Notes: a model not told the origin generated them from the letters alone. Shown: positions 6,216-14,311, counted from the first letter of the stretch. The stretch is 64,000 bases of DNA from Paenibacillus sp. LHD-38 (GCF_031157315.1 NZ_JAVIFU010000019.1:62001-126000), one strand, 5' to 3'. Program-made: numbers and translations.

Positions 6216-7529
6216 ATGAAGCGTGTCATTCCGCTTTCATTAACGCATGGAGAATTGTTTCAAGGCGAGCTAGCCGAGCGAATCCCTTACCATCGTATGT
6301 ATGGCAAGCAATACTGCCTGCCATCGGTAACAGGGTATACAACGGATGAATACGAGGAGCTCCAAGCCGCCTCTGAGCTAGTAGACCGCATTTACTGGAA
6401 AGCGCTGCGGTTTGTTCAGCGGCATTTGCCAGATGAGTTTTTAAAAGAACAATTAGGTATTCATCCCTCCCTTATTCAAGCGGCGCGCATCGAAACGCCT
6501 TGGCACGGGGTATCCAGGCAGGACTGGATCCTATCGGCGCAGGGCATGAAATGTATAGAAAATAATACCGATACACCGACCGGCATTCCGGAAACCGCCT
6601 TTTTGGGCAACGAGATCATTAGCCGCCACACCGCGCACCGCTCCGCTTCCACGGGAATGGACGAAGCGCTGGAGAAAGCTTTCCTGAGTCTGATTAATCA
6701 TTATCAAAACGCAGGCTTAACCGGAACGATCGCCTGCACTTGCTATGATTGGCATGTCGAGGACAAATGCAATACGGAATATATCATGAATATAATCTCC
6801 AAACTTGGCTTTTCCGTTATTTTTGTCCCTCTGGACCAGCTCGTGATCGTGGAGGGTGACGGACTGTATGGAAACGGCGAACGCATCGACATTTTATACC
6901 GTCTTTATCCGCTTGAGTATTTGATTCATGATACCGAAGAAGAAACGGGACTGCCTGTCGGTGAAGCGCTTATAGCGCTTGTCGAGCAAGGCCGGCTGGC
7001 GCTGATCAACCCGCCGCAGAGCATCCTCACGCAAAGCAAAGGCTTCATAGCGCTTATTTGGGCGCTATATGAGAGAAACGAGCAATCCGCAGAGCTGCTT
7101 GGCCATCGGCTTTTTGGCGTGGAGGAACTGGAGACCATTCAAAAGTATCTCCTCCCCACCTATTTCGAGAATACCGTATTCGTACAGCAGCATATCCCTT
7201 ATGTCGCCAAAAGCTACTGGGGACGCGAAGGAAAGGGAACTACTCTCTTCGCAGGTGACGGGACGCTTGAAAGCGAGGAATGGGGTAATCAGGAGGATGA
7301 GGACGAAGCAGAGGAAATCAAACAGTACTACGGCGAGCAGCAAAAAATTTATCAACAGCGCGTTATGATGGAGGAAGTCGAGGCACATACCGAAGCCGGC
7401 CTCCAGCAGGGGTACTTATTAACCGGAGCCTACGTCATTGGCGGCACTTTCGCAGGCCTGCTGCCTCGGGTCGGCTCCAAGATTACGGGTGACATGGCGT
7501 ACTATTGCCCCGCCGCCATCGTGGAATAA
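6216..7529 (+). CDS. glutathionylspermidine-synthase-like ATP-grasp amidoligase (YgiC/YjfC type)
   Basis: 437 aa. Family landmarks: ENNTDTPTGIPE (residues 115-126, binding residues of the N-terminal part), FIALIWALYERN (277-288), SYWGREGKGTTLF (333-345, the glycine-rich ATP-grasp loop), and the C-terminal GAYVIGGTFAGLLPRVGSKI (405-424). The CHAP amidase domain of bifunctional E. coli Gsp is absent, as in YgiC/YjfC. The fold joins an amine to a carboxylate with ATP; the physiological substrate of these stand-alone forms is unsettled. An acidic insert (ESEEWGNQEDEDEAEE) follows the ATP loop. It starts 3 nt after the Gly-Gly lipoprotein gene, so the lipoprotein's C-terminal carboxylate is an attractive acceptor. 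Confidence 0.85.
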   Translation: MKRVIPLSLTHGELFQGELAERIPYHRMYGKQYCLPSVTGYTTDEYEELQAASELVDRIYWKALRFVQRHLPDEFLKEQLGIHPSLIQAARIETPWHGVSRQDWILSAQGMKCIENNTDTPTGIPETAFLGNEIISRHTAHRSASTGMDEALEKAFLSLINHYQNAGLTGTIACTCYDWHVEDKCNTEYIMNIISKLGFSVIFVPLDQLVIVEGDGLYGNGERIDILYRLYPLEYLIHDTEEETGLPVGEALIALVEQGRLALINPPQSILTQSKGFIALIWALYERNEQSAELLGHRLFGVEELETIQKYLLPTYFENTVFVQQHIPYVAKSYWGREGKGTTLFAGDGTLESEEWGNQEDEDEAEEIKQYYGEQQKIYQQRVMMEEVEAHTEAGLQQGYLLTGAYVIGGTFAGLLPRVGSKITGDMAYYCPAAIVE

Positions 7530-7531
7530 CA

Positions 7532-7654
7532 GTATGCTTTCGAAGCGAGTTTTGCTTCACAAAACTTTAAGCGTTTGCTTTCGAAGCGAGTTTTGCTTCA
7601 CAAAACTTTAAGCGTATGCTTTCGAAGCGAGTTTTGCTTCACAAAACTTTAAGG
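7532..7654 (+). repeat. three tandem 41-bp hairpin repeats upstream of the DUF350 gene
   Basis: Units at 7532-7572, 7573-7613 and 7614-7654 are almost identical: unit 2 has GTTT for GTAT, and unit 3 ends in G instead of C. There is no spacer between them. Each unit contains AGTTTTG-CTTCA-CAAAACT, a 7-bp hairpin, and the smaller GCTT-TCG-AAGC. Unit 1 starts 2 nt after the ATP-grasp stop codon. Unit 3 ends in the first bases of the AAGGAGG ribosome binding site of the next gene. They fill the whole intercistronic space, so they may act as RNA: a processing or stability block, or a translation control element. Confidence 0.95.
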
Positions 7655-7664
7655 AGGGTCAACA

Positions 7665-8069
7665 ATGAATGAATTTTTGAAAAATGCCGGCAATGTCGGA
7701 ATCGGACTTGTTCTCCTGCTCGTCATTTTAGGTGTCGGCGCATTTGTATTCAGTAAATTAACCCGTTACAACGATTCCGAAGAAATCAACAAAGGCAATC
7801 AGGCCGCAGGCATGTATATGGGCAGCAAGCTGCTTGGATTGTGTATCATCGTGGCGATGGTATCGTACAGCTCCGATTCTTGGGTTTCCATGTTGATTTG
7901 GTCCGCTATAGGCATCGTCATTTTATGCATCGTCTATGTTTTATTCGATTTCCTTACGCCGCGTTTTAAAGTGTGCGAGCAAATCGAGCAGGGTAACCTC
8001 GCAGTCGCACAGCTTCTTCGTTCCATCATCATTGGGGTATCGATTGTTATCGGTACGTTCTTAATGTAA
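7665..8069 (+). CDS. DUF350 (YjfL/UPF0719) membrane protein
   Basis: 134 aa with four hydrophobic segments: VGIGLVLLLVILGVGAFVF, KLLGLCIIVAMVSY, LIWSAIGIVILCIVYVLF and LLRSIIIGVSIVIGTFLM. The two-fold internal repeat is clear. EEINKGNQAAGMYMGSKLLG and CEQIEQGNLAVAQLLRSIIIG are the duplicated GN-containing motif of DUF350. E. coli YjfL sits in the yjfIJKLMC operon with YjfM and the ATP-grasp YjfC, the same partners as here. The ATG has AAGGAGG 7 nt upstream. It is the last gene before a strong terminator, but is separated from the ligase gene by the 123-bp triple repeat. Confidence 0.85.
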   Translation: MNEFLKNAGNVGIGLVLLLVILGVGAFVFSKLTRYNDSEEINKGNQAAGMYMGSKLLGLCIIVAMVSYSSDSWVSMLIWSAIGIVILCIVYVLFDFLTPRFKVCEQIEQGNLAVAQLLRSIIIGVSIVIGTFLM

Positions 8070-8081
8070 TTTGCGCTAATG

Positions 8082-8133
8082 AAAAAAAGGCAGCCACAAA
8101 GCAGTTTTCACTGCTGGACGGCTGCCCTTTTTT
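8082..8133 (+). terminator. intrinsic terminator of the channel/ATP-grasp/DUF350 operon
   Basis: GAAAAAAAGGCAGCC pairs with GGCTGCCCTTTTTTC, with an inner hairpin AGCAGTTTTCACTGCT in the loop. The T tract on the plus strand ends the DUF350 operon; the A tract could also serve the convergent gene ending at 8156. Confidence 0.85.
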
Positions 8134-8155
8134 CATTTTCAAAACGTAAAACCCT

Positions 8156-8389
8156 TTACCCAGCCTCACCATACCTCTTTTCCCCCTTATAAATACAAAA
8201 GGAACCATCGCTGTAACTCGCGTGATTCCTTCGGTATTTCTTATTTAGTTTCGCTTGCTTCTCTTGTAAAGTGGGTGTTCGTTTTATCGTCGGATTGACG
8301 CCCTGCCAGCTGCCTCGCAGCGCATCCGGCGTCATGCGTCCTTGCTGCGCCAGCTTTTGCCTTGCTTTCTTTGCCTTGCTGATGGACAT
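8156..8389 (-). CDS. small basic protein, unknown
   Basis: 77 aa, strongly basic at the N-terminus (SKAKKARQKLAQQGRM) and in NPTIKRTPTLQEKQAKLNKK. A tail HASYSDGSFCIYKGEKRYGE follows. The ATG has AGGAGG 9 nt upstream, a good translation signal. It resembles short RNA-binding-like or phage-associated proteins of Bacillota in composition only; I recognise no family. It is monocistronic, convergent with the DUF350 operon. Confidence 0.65.
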   Translation of the reverse strand: MSISKAKKARQKLAQQGRMTPDALRGSWQGVNPTIKRTPTLQEKQAKLNKKYRRNHASYSDGSFCIYKGEKRYGEAG

Positions 8390-8482
8390 AGTTGTTACCT
8401 CCTAGAAGTTTGATTTTCGGTTTTGCGAATCAAAAACCGCTTTCCTCCTATTATACGCTGTAAGCCTTCTTTGCGAAAGGCG

Positions 8483-9058
8483 TTACAGCATATGGAAGAG
8501 TCTATATTCCTTTCGCAGCATGGAAAACCGCAGGATCTCCACGACATGCCCCTCCTCTAGCTCATATTCCCCCAGCTCGCTGTCTTGCTTAAAGCCCAGC
8601 TTTGCCAGCAGGCCGATGGAGGCCATATTAGCAGGGTCTACCTTTGCTTCGATGCAGTGTAATTTCATGCATTCAAATCCAAAAGCAAGAATCGGCGATG
8701 CTGCTTCGCTCATGACCCCTTTGCGCCAATAGCCGGGAGCCAGGTCATAGCCTATTTCGGTCCGGGCATATTCCTTTACGTAATGAAGAAATCCGCAGGT
8801 TCCGATGACCTTGCCGGAAAACTTATCCTCGATCAACCACCGAATGCCTACCTGCTGCGCGAAAATTTCAAGATGCCAATTCATTTCTTGCCAAGCTTCG
8901 TCATGATCTGAAAGCGGCAGCAGCGGCGTATATCTCACGACCTCTGGATCCGAATAAAGCTCATAAAGATCTGCGACATCCCGTTCCTCCGACTTTCGCA
9001 AAATAAACCGTTCGGTTTCCAGCCGAGGAAAAGTCTGAAATGAAAACGTCAATGCCAT
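8483..9058 (-). CDS. GNAT family N-acetyltransferase (RimJ/RimL type)
   Basis: 191 aa. It starts RLETERFILRKSEERDVADL, the usual RimJ-like opening. IGYDLAPGYWRKGVMSEAAS holds the acetyl-CoA pyrophosphate-binding region (here GYWRKGVMSEA for Q/RxxGxG/A), and IEAKVDPANMASIGLLAKLG completes the acceptor side. Members acetylate ribosomal protein N-termini or small amines; the substrate here is unknown. AAGGGG lies upstream of the ATG. It stands alone between a small basic protein gene and a GGDEF gene. Confidence 0.85.
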   Translation of the reverse strand: MALTFSFQTFPRLETERFILRKSEERDVADLYELYSDPEVVRYTPLLPLSDHDEAWQEMNWHLEIFAQQVGIRWLIEDKFSGKVIGTCGFLHYVKEYARTEIGYDLAPGYWRKGVMSEAASPILAFGFECMKLHCIEAKVDPANMASIGLLAKLGFKQDSELGEYELEEGHVVEILRFSMLRKEYRLFHML

Positions 9059-9233
9059 TCATCCAGCCCCTTTTTACGTTTGCAGCTGTCACCAGCTTTC
9101 TGCTGTGCTGCTGAATGCCGAAGCGACTCTTCTTGATCAGATACCGTAACACAAAACAAGGGGGAATGAAACATAATCTTGCTTCCACATCAAAGCTTCT
9201 ACGATGAGCCTGCACAAAAAAACAGAACGGCAC

Positions 9234-9866
9234 TCAGTCATGCCGTCCTGTTGTCATATGCTCATAAACGGTCGTTTGGTTTCTCCCTGCCGTTTTGGAT
9301 TGATAAAGCGCTTTGTCTGCCATCTCAATCATTTCTTTAGCTCCCTCTGCCTTCCCGGCCGATACGGAAACACCGATAGAAACGAAGATCGGGCTGCCAG
9401 TCGGGCTCGCTTCGGAAGCTAGGGCCTTCCGCAAGCCTTCTGCCATTTGAACTGCCGCCGGAATCGTGCCGAACTTTATCAACACGCCGAACTCCTCGCC
9501 TCCGTATCGAAAGCATAGATCATGGGTTCCGGCAAAGTCTCTTATTTTCGAGGCTGTATAAGTCAAAACCTCATCGCCAATGAGATGGCCAAACTGATCG
9601 TTGATTTTTTTGAAATGATCAATATCAAGTAAAATTAACGCAAAAGGAATCGCGTCCGAAAGCCATTCCGTAATCGTCAAGTCAAAGGTCTTTCGATTCG
9701 CAAGGCCTGTTAATCCATCCAAACGAATCTCCTTGTTCAACAGGTTAAAATGGTTGTTTATGCTTTGGTCGAGCTGCCTTACTTCGTAAATATATGAGTT
9801 CGTTTTTGGCATTTTGGAGCGAATTGCCTTTGTGGACAAAATCGCTTCCTCTGAACTATCGTACAA
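9234..9866 (-). CDS. GGDEF diguanylate cyclase domain, probably 5'-truncated
   Basis: About 210 codons. DGLTGLANRKTF, ALILLDIDHFKKINDQFGH, RYGGEEFGVL and the C-terminal MADKALYQSKTAGRNQ show a complete, catalytically competent GGDEF domain. The inhibitory RxxD site before GGEEF is absent (GTHDLCF). The N-terminal 48 residues (YEVRQLDQSINNHFNLLNKE) look like the end of a linker from a longer sensor protein. No ATG or GTG with a ribosome binding site fits: the frame only offers a TTG at 9866. The divergent MFS gene starts 41 nt further on. The sensor domain and start may have been lost, so this could be a remnant. Confidence 0.65.
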   Translation of the reverse strand: MYDSSEEAILSTKAIRSKMPKTNSYIYEVRQLDQSINNHFNLLNKEIRLDGLTGLANRKTFDLTITEWLSDAIPFALILLDIDHFKKINDQFGHLIGDEVLTYTASKIRDFAGTHDLCFRYGGEEFGVLIKFGTIPAAVQMAEGLRKALASEASPTGSPIFVSIGVSVSAGKAEGAKEMIEMADKALYQSKTAGRNQTTVYEHMTTGRHD

Positions 9867-9907
9867 TGAAAATATAGACAGAGAAAAATATTCCCTTTGG
9901 AGGTTGT

Positions 9908-11299
9908 ATGAGAAACACTGCCGCAGTTACCGCTCCACCTTTAATATCCGAGGAACGTCCTGCCTTTCGAGACAGTCTCGTCATTCCTCTTTTAGGCTTA
10001 ACGATCATTATTGTCATCATGAACACGATGATGTTCAATTTGGCATTGCCTCAAGTAACGGCAGAATTCATGCTTTCTTCTTCAGCCGCTTCTTGGATTA
10101 TAACCGGCTATTCGATCGTCTTTACCATATCATCCATTACCTTCAGCCGTTTATCCGATTTTGTGCCCATCCGGCTTTTGCTGACCATTGGGTTAATCGC
10201 GATGGGCGGAGCGTCTGTGCTCGGTTTTTTTAGTCACCATTATGTGCTGCTTCTTGTAGCCCGGCTCTTTCAAGCCTCAGGTGCCGGCTCAGTGCTCAGC
10301 TTAACCATTGTGCTCATCACACGTTTTATCCCGCTTACGAGACGCGGAAAAGCAATGGCGCTCATTACCTCGGCCGCTTCGCTTGGACTAGGGCTTGGTC
10401 CTGTAATCGGCGGCGCAATTACCCAGTACTTCGGCTGGAACGACCTGTTCATCGTAACCGGCATCTCGCTGCTTCTGATCCCGGTATTCTATCGTCTCCT
10501 GCCGGATGAGGCTTCAAACAAGGGATCCTTCGATGTCATTGGCGCAGCCCTAGTCGGCATCGGCTCCACGGGAGTTCTGCTCTTTATAACCAATCATTTT
10601 TGGCTTGCGCTTATCGTTGGAGTTACCGCACTTATCTTGTTTTGGATTCGAATCAATCGCGCTTTGAATCCGTTCGTCCAACCTACTTTATTCCGCAACA
10701 AGAGATATATCCGTTTGATTTCGCTCGGCATTATCTCGTATATTAATAACTTTGCAACGCTGTTCTTGCTGCCGCAGGTGCTCATTCACTTATTCAAGCT
10801 CACGCCCGGCCAAGCCGGCCTCATTATTTTTCCGGGAGCGCTTGTAGCCATGCTGGCCTCGGGCCGCATAGGTAAAATCATTGATCGTTACGGCAACAGT
10901 CTGCTGCTTCGTGTAGCGCCATGGCCTTTGCTCATAGCAGCCGTGTCCTTTGCCCTTTTCGCAGATCTCTCCATCTATGCTGTCATGGCCATTTATATTT
11001 TGATGAGCGTTGGCTTCTCCGCTTTAAATTCAGGCGTGTCCAACGAGCTGTCGAGAATATTGCCAGGCGAGCATGTAGGCGCAGGCATGGGCTTGTTCCA
11101 GCTGTCCCAATTCATTAGCGGTGCTTTTAGCGTCGCGATTAGCGGTATCATTCTATCCGCACGGAGCGAGCTGCCGCTAAGCCGTGCTTTCGCGAACATC
11201 TTCTGGGGAATGGGGATTATTGCCGTATTCGCCATCGCAGCCTCTTGGCTGTATTATGCTTCGACGAAGCAGCAGCTTGGTCAGCATAAACGGCTATAA
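9908..11299 (+). CDS. MFS drug-efflux transporter (DHA2/TetA(L)-like)
   Basis: 463 aa, 14 predicted membrane spans. NLALPQVTAEFMLSSSAASW and WIITGYSIVFTISSITFSRL, ARLFQASGAGSVLSLTIVLI, then PLTRRGKAMALITSAASLGL and GLGPVIGGAITQYFGWNDLF are the motifs of the TetA(L)/QacA-type DHA2 family. These proteins export drugs or cations in exchange for protons; the substrate here is not predictable. GGAGG lies 5 nt before the ATG. It is monocistronic and its last 6 bp overlap the convergent alkD end. Confidence 0.85.
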   Translation: MRNTAAVTAPPLISEERPAFRDSLVIPLLGLTIIIVIMNTMMFNLALPQVTAEFMLSSSAASWIITGYSIVFTISSITFSRLSDFVPIRLLLTIGLIAMGGASVLGFFSHHYVLLLVARLFQASGAGSVLSLTIVLITRFIPLTRRGKAMALITSAASLGLGLGPVIGGAITQYFGWNDLFIVTGISLLLIPVFYRLLPDEASNKGSFDVIGAALVGIGSTGVLLFITNHFWLALIVGVTALILFWIRINRALNPFVQPTLFRNKRYIRLISLGIISYINNFATLFLLPQVLIHLFKLTPGQAGLIIFPGALVAMLASGRIGKIIDRYGNSLLLRVAPWPLLIAAVSFALFADLSIYAVMAIYILMSVGFSALNSGVSNELSRILPGEHVGAGMGLFQLSQFISGAFSVAISGIILSARSELPLSRAFANIFWGMGIIAVFAIAASWLYYASTKQQLGQHKRL

Positions 11300-11968
11300 G
11301 CCGGAAAAATGCTTCAAAGCCTCTTTCTTGCTGAGCGGCGAGAGCGAAGTTTCTTTCACAAACCGTTGCACGCAGGCAGCATCGGTTTTTGCATATTCAC
11401 GAAGCGACCAGCCGATCGCTTTGCGTATAAAAAATTCACTTTCATCTTTCGTAAGACGTACATAATCGAATAAACGCTCCGTGTCAGTATGATGCTTGTA
11501 TCTCAGTTGAAACAATAAAGCAGTGCGGCGCAGCCACATATTTTCCGATACAATCCATCTCTCCGTGTACGCTTCGATTAATTCCGGGTATTTCGAGAGT
11601 TGATAGCCGACTAAATGGGAAGCCACAAAATCGACCGTGTCCCACCAAGAATGCGTCGTTATCCAGCGCTCCAGCCGATCAATATGTGAAGGCAAGGACT
11701 CCTTGCCGTATTTCTCCAGCAAGCCCATCGCTGCGTAATGAAACTCACGCTCGGGCAGCTGCCACAAATACTCCGCTGTTTCAAGCAGCTCTTCTCCCTT
11801 CGGCTTGTCGTACTGCTTCCAAAATGCTCGCTGCAGCGCTGTCCTCTCCGGCGTTTTAATACCAAGAAATACGAATTGGCCGCGCATGTACGCCTCCATC
11901 GACAAAGCTTTTTCCGGATCGGCGTGCTCCCTAAAAAGAGCTTCTAAGGCTTTGGCAATAATCGTCAT
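11294..11968 (-). CDS. AlkD-like HEAT-repeat DNA glycosylase
   Basis: 224 aa from ATG 11968, with AAGGAGG 8 nt upstream. The protein is all helical with HEAT-like repeats. Landmarks of AlkD are HSWWDTVDFVASHLVG (Trp and the catalytic Asp), MWLRRTALLFQLRY and FFIRKAIGWSLREYAKTD. The family excises N3- and N7-alkylpurines without base flipping. The stop overlaps the convergent MFS gene by 6 bp. A frame extending to 12001 lacks a ribosome binding site. Confidence 0.88.
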   Translation of the reverse strand: MTIIAKALEALFREHADPEKALSMEAYMRGQFVFLGIKTPERTALQRAFWKQYDKPKGEELLETAEYLWQLPEREFHYAAMGLLEKYGKESLPSHIDRLERWITTHSWWDTVDFVASHLVGYQLSKYPELIEAYTERWIVSENMWLRRTALLFQLRYKHHTDTERLFDYVRLTKDESEFFIRKAIGWSLREYAKTDAACVQRFVKETSLSPLSKKEALKHFSGL

Positions 11969-12005
11969 GAAAGCGGCCTCCTTTTCCTTGAACGATAACA
12001 TAAAG

Positions 12006-12036
12006 CAGCCCCGGCCATCAATATCGGCCGGGGCTG
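12006..12036. terminator. intrinsic terminator between alkD-like and SLH-like genes
   Basis: CAGCCCCGGCC-ATCAATAT-CGGCCGGGGCTG followed by TTTATCATTATTTT on the plus strand. It lies past the 3' end of the minus-strand secreted-protein gene (ends 12064). The T-rich side suits the plus strand better, but the minus strand also has TTTAT. Confidence 0.6.
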
Positions 12037-12063
12037 TTTATCATTATTTTAAAATGCGTTCAA

Positions 12064-13431
12064 TTAAGCCGCTTCATCATGCAAATATCTGTAGAACGGC
12101 TTATCAACCCAAAATTGCTTCGGTGTAACAACCACATTAGGATCAATCGCCTTAAAGCCCGCCACTACCTTAGCAGAATCCTCATTCAGGGAGAACGGAT
12201 TCACGGTATAAGGGCTGTCTGGATCTGTAATGAAGTTATTCGTTATGATTTCATAATCCTTCAGCTCGGTTTGCGAGTAGTAAAGCGGCTGCCACCAGGA
12301 TGCGGCAATCAGACCCGCTTGGCCCTCCTCGTTTTTCTTCGCATACGTCAATATAACGTTTTGGAACGCTTCTTTATCTGCCGCATTCGCAAATTCAAAT
12401 TCAAGGTCATATTCTTTATCGTAATTAATGAAATTGCCGTTTTCAATTTGCACGACGTTTGGTCCCGGCGTACCCCATTCAGCTAAAAAGATAAATGCGG
12501 ATGTTTTTGGCTCGAATTGCACCTTGGCGTTCAAGCCTTCGCTGCGGAGCAGGCCGATAAGCTGAATTGCGTGGTTAAAATCGGAATGCCCGTAGATAAG
12601 GGACAGGGAGTCAATGAAATTAGCATCGAAACGGGAGTCTTTGATATTGTAACCCGTAATTAAATCTTGCTTTAGCGCGGTATTGACAATGTTTTGCAGC
12701 TTAGGAGCGTTAATAATATCGGAAGTTGCGTACGCTGTGCTCAGCTTTGCATAAATATCGCTGTCGTTCACATAACCGAGATACTTTTTGTACAAACCTT
12801 TCGTAATTAACACTTTGCCGAGCATAGTATGGATCAATTGCTCGGTGGCTGCATTTTTTGGCTTAAAGCCGGAATATAAATCAGCAGTCAGCAGCCCTGT
12901 GTCCACTGCGGCTGCCACCTCTTGCGCGCCTTTCGTGCCAAGCGCGCTGCTTTTTACATTTAGCTTCGTTAATGCTTTATTCACCTTTGCGGCGGGGTAT
13001 GTATACGCAAGCTCCTTCAGGTCTGCCGCCCTTACCGCGATCGCAACCGCTACGGCATTCGTAAGCACTTGCTCGCCTTGAATAGACGGTCCGGATAAAA
13101 TTCCTTTTTCATACAATGCTGCAGCCGGTGCATATAGCTCGCTGCCAGGCTGCACATCAGAAAATGTTACCGCTTTGCCTGAGGGCTCGTAACCAAGAAT
13201 GTCCGCCACTGCTTCAATGAACTCGCCTTTCGTCACTTTGCCGGATAAGCCGACATCAAATTTCTCCTTTAAAAACTGTTTGTACTGCGCTGCGCCGTCT
13301 TCTTGTGAAGCTAAAGCCGGTGCTGCCGCAGCTGCCGATGCCGCAAAGGCAGTGGATTGCGCAACAAGAATAGAAAAGGACAAGAGGAGTGCTGCCAGCA
13401 GTTTCGTGTAGGAAACTTGTGTTTTTCTCAT
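12064..13431 (-). CDS. secreted protein with an S-layer-homology-like segment
   Basis: 455 aa from ATG 13431, with GGAGG 8 nt upstream; an ATG at 13437 is too close to it. A signal peptide LLAALLLSFSILVAQSTAFA is followed by an Ala-rich linker. Around residues 65-115, GEFIEAVADILGYEP, VTFSDVQPGSELYAPAAALY and EKGILSG form one recognisable SLH-like unit. The remaining 330 residues match nothing I know. SLH units anchor proteins to pyruvylated cell-wall polymer, normally as three copies; a single visible unit makes anchoring uncertain. It is monocistronic behind a near-consensus promoter. Confidence 0.65.
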   Translation of the reverse strand: MRKTQVSYTKLLAALLLSFSILVAQSTAFAASAAAAAPALASQEDGAAQYKQFLKEKFDVGLSGKVTKGEFIEAVADILGYEPSGKAVTFSDVQPGSELYAPAAALYEKGILSGPSIQGEQVLTNAVAVAIAVRAADLKELAYTYPAAKVNKALTKLNVKSSALGTKGAQEVAAAVDTGLLTADLYSGFKPKNAATEQLIHTMLGKVLITKGLYKKYLGYVNDSDIYAKLSTAYATSDIINAPKLQNIVNTALKQDLITGYNIKDSRFDANFIDSLSLIYGHSDFNHAIQLIGLLRSEGLNAKVQFEPKTSAFIFLAEWGTPGPNVVQIENGNFINYDKEYDLEFEFANAADKEAFQNVILTYAKKNEEGQAGLIAASWWQPLYYSQTELKDYEIITNNFITDPDSPYTVNPFSLNEDSAKVVAGFKAIDPNVVVTPKQFWVDKPFYRYLHDEAA

Positions 13432-13493
13432 GAACATGACCTCCGTGTTTTTATAATTCCGATGGATTTAATCGGGAATAGGTAATGTTCCAT

Positions 13494-13523
13494 AGTATAC
13501 CAACAGAAAAACATAAGTGTCAA
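13494..13523 (-). promoter_or_regulatory. near-consensus sigma-A promoter of the SLH-like secreted protein gene
   Basis: Minus strand: TTGACA (13523-13518), 18 bp, TATACT (13499-13494), about 63 nt before the start codon. Confidence 0.65.
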
Positions 13524-13532
13524 TGAATATAT

Positions 13533-14090
13533 TCAGTGCTCCGAATACAAATGGTCATCGTCTGCGATGCTTTGAATGTCCTCTGAGCTGATGCTGATAT
13601 AGCCGTAGCCCTCTGCCTGCTGCTTCTTTAATGCTTTTTCTTTAAAAAACTTCGGGCTGCCCTCGCCTGCATCCTCATCGTAAACGAGCAAAATGCCGTC
13701 CGTTTTGCGGAACAGAAGCTCGTCCCTGGCTGTAAACTGCCATATGCCATTGTAGGGCTGGTTGCTGACCGACGCGTAATAATCGACTCCTCTTAAAACC
13801 TGCTGATAAAATTCCTTTTTATCGTCTTTCCACTTCTCTTCCGGATTGCTATAAGCTGAAATAATAGAAAGCCTCAAATGAGGATAGATGTCCTTGAGTG
13901 CGATTACCACCTCGCAAGCCCACAAATCGACCCCGTATTGGCCGGGCGTAATCACCCATTCCAGACCGTCCTCAACAAGGGGAACCAGCTTGCCCATCAG
14001 CGCTTTTTTAATATAAACGATGCCCTCATGCTTTTGGCTAAAAATATTAAGCTCATGGGCGCGATAGCCTGTAATGAGTAAATTTTTCAT
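13533..14090 (-). CDS. ypsA: YpsA family SLOG-domain protein
   Basis: 185 aa. NLLITGYRAHELNIF, IKKALMGKLVPLVEDGLEWV, ITPGQYGVDLWACEV and DGILLVYDEDAGEGSPKFF follow the YpsA (UPF0398/DUF1273) sequence along its length. The fold is a SLOG Rossmann-type domain predicted to bind a nucleotide-like ligand. In Bacillus and Staphylococcus YpsA influences cell division. The ATG at 14090 has AAAAGGCG about 10 nt upstream; an in-frame TTG at 14099 is less likely. It is divergent from the thiamin riboswitch operon. Confidence 0.85.
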   Translation of the reverse strand: MKNLLITGYRAHELNIFSQKHEGIVYIKKALMGKLVPLVEDGLEWVITPGQYGVDLWACEVVIALKDIYPHLRLSIISAYSNPEEKWKDDKKEFYQQVLRGVDYYASVSNQPYNGIWQFTARDELLFRKTDGILLVYDEDAGEGSPKFFKEKALKKQQAEGYGYISISSEDIQSIADDDHLYSEH

Positions 14091-14120
14091 TTTATTCAAC
14101 GCCTTTTCGGATAATTATGG

Positions 14121-14148
14121 TTTACATCTCTCCAGTGTATGCTATAGT
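14121..14148 (+). promoter_or_regulatory. sigma-A promoter of the TPP-riboswitch operon
   Basis: TTTACA (14121-14126), 16 bp, TATAGT (14143-14148). It lies 36 bp upstream of the riboswitch aptamer. Confidence 0.6.
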
Positions 14149-14183
14149 AGAAAAAATACAAATTGAATATCGACCTAATTAAT

Positions 14184-14272
14184 TCACTAGGGGAGTCTAA
14201 CGGCTGAGATGGAGCACATGCTCCGGACCCTTGGAACCTGATCTGGATCATTCCAGCGGAGGGAAGTGGAGC
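14184..14272 (+). promoter_or_regulatory. TPP (THI-box) riboswitch
   Basis: The conserved core CTGAGA (14204-14209), ACCCTTGGAACCTGATCTGG (14227-14246) and CATTCCAGCGGAGGGAAG are all present, with the P3 arm GGAGCACATGCTCC between them. The leader is followed by a terminator at 14312-14347, so thiamin pyrophosphate binding is expected to stop transcription before thiZ. Confidence 0.95.
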
Positions 14273-14311
14273 AGAAGCATTCATTCATGCGCGCAAGCCT
14301 TGTTGAACGTC

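Noticed and set aside
7532..7654. CRISPR array
   Set aside because: The three 41-bp units are contiguous without spacers, and no cas gene is present.
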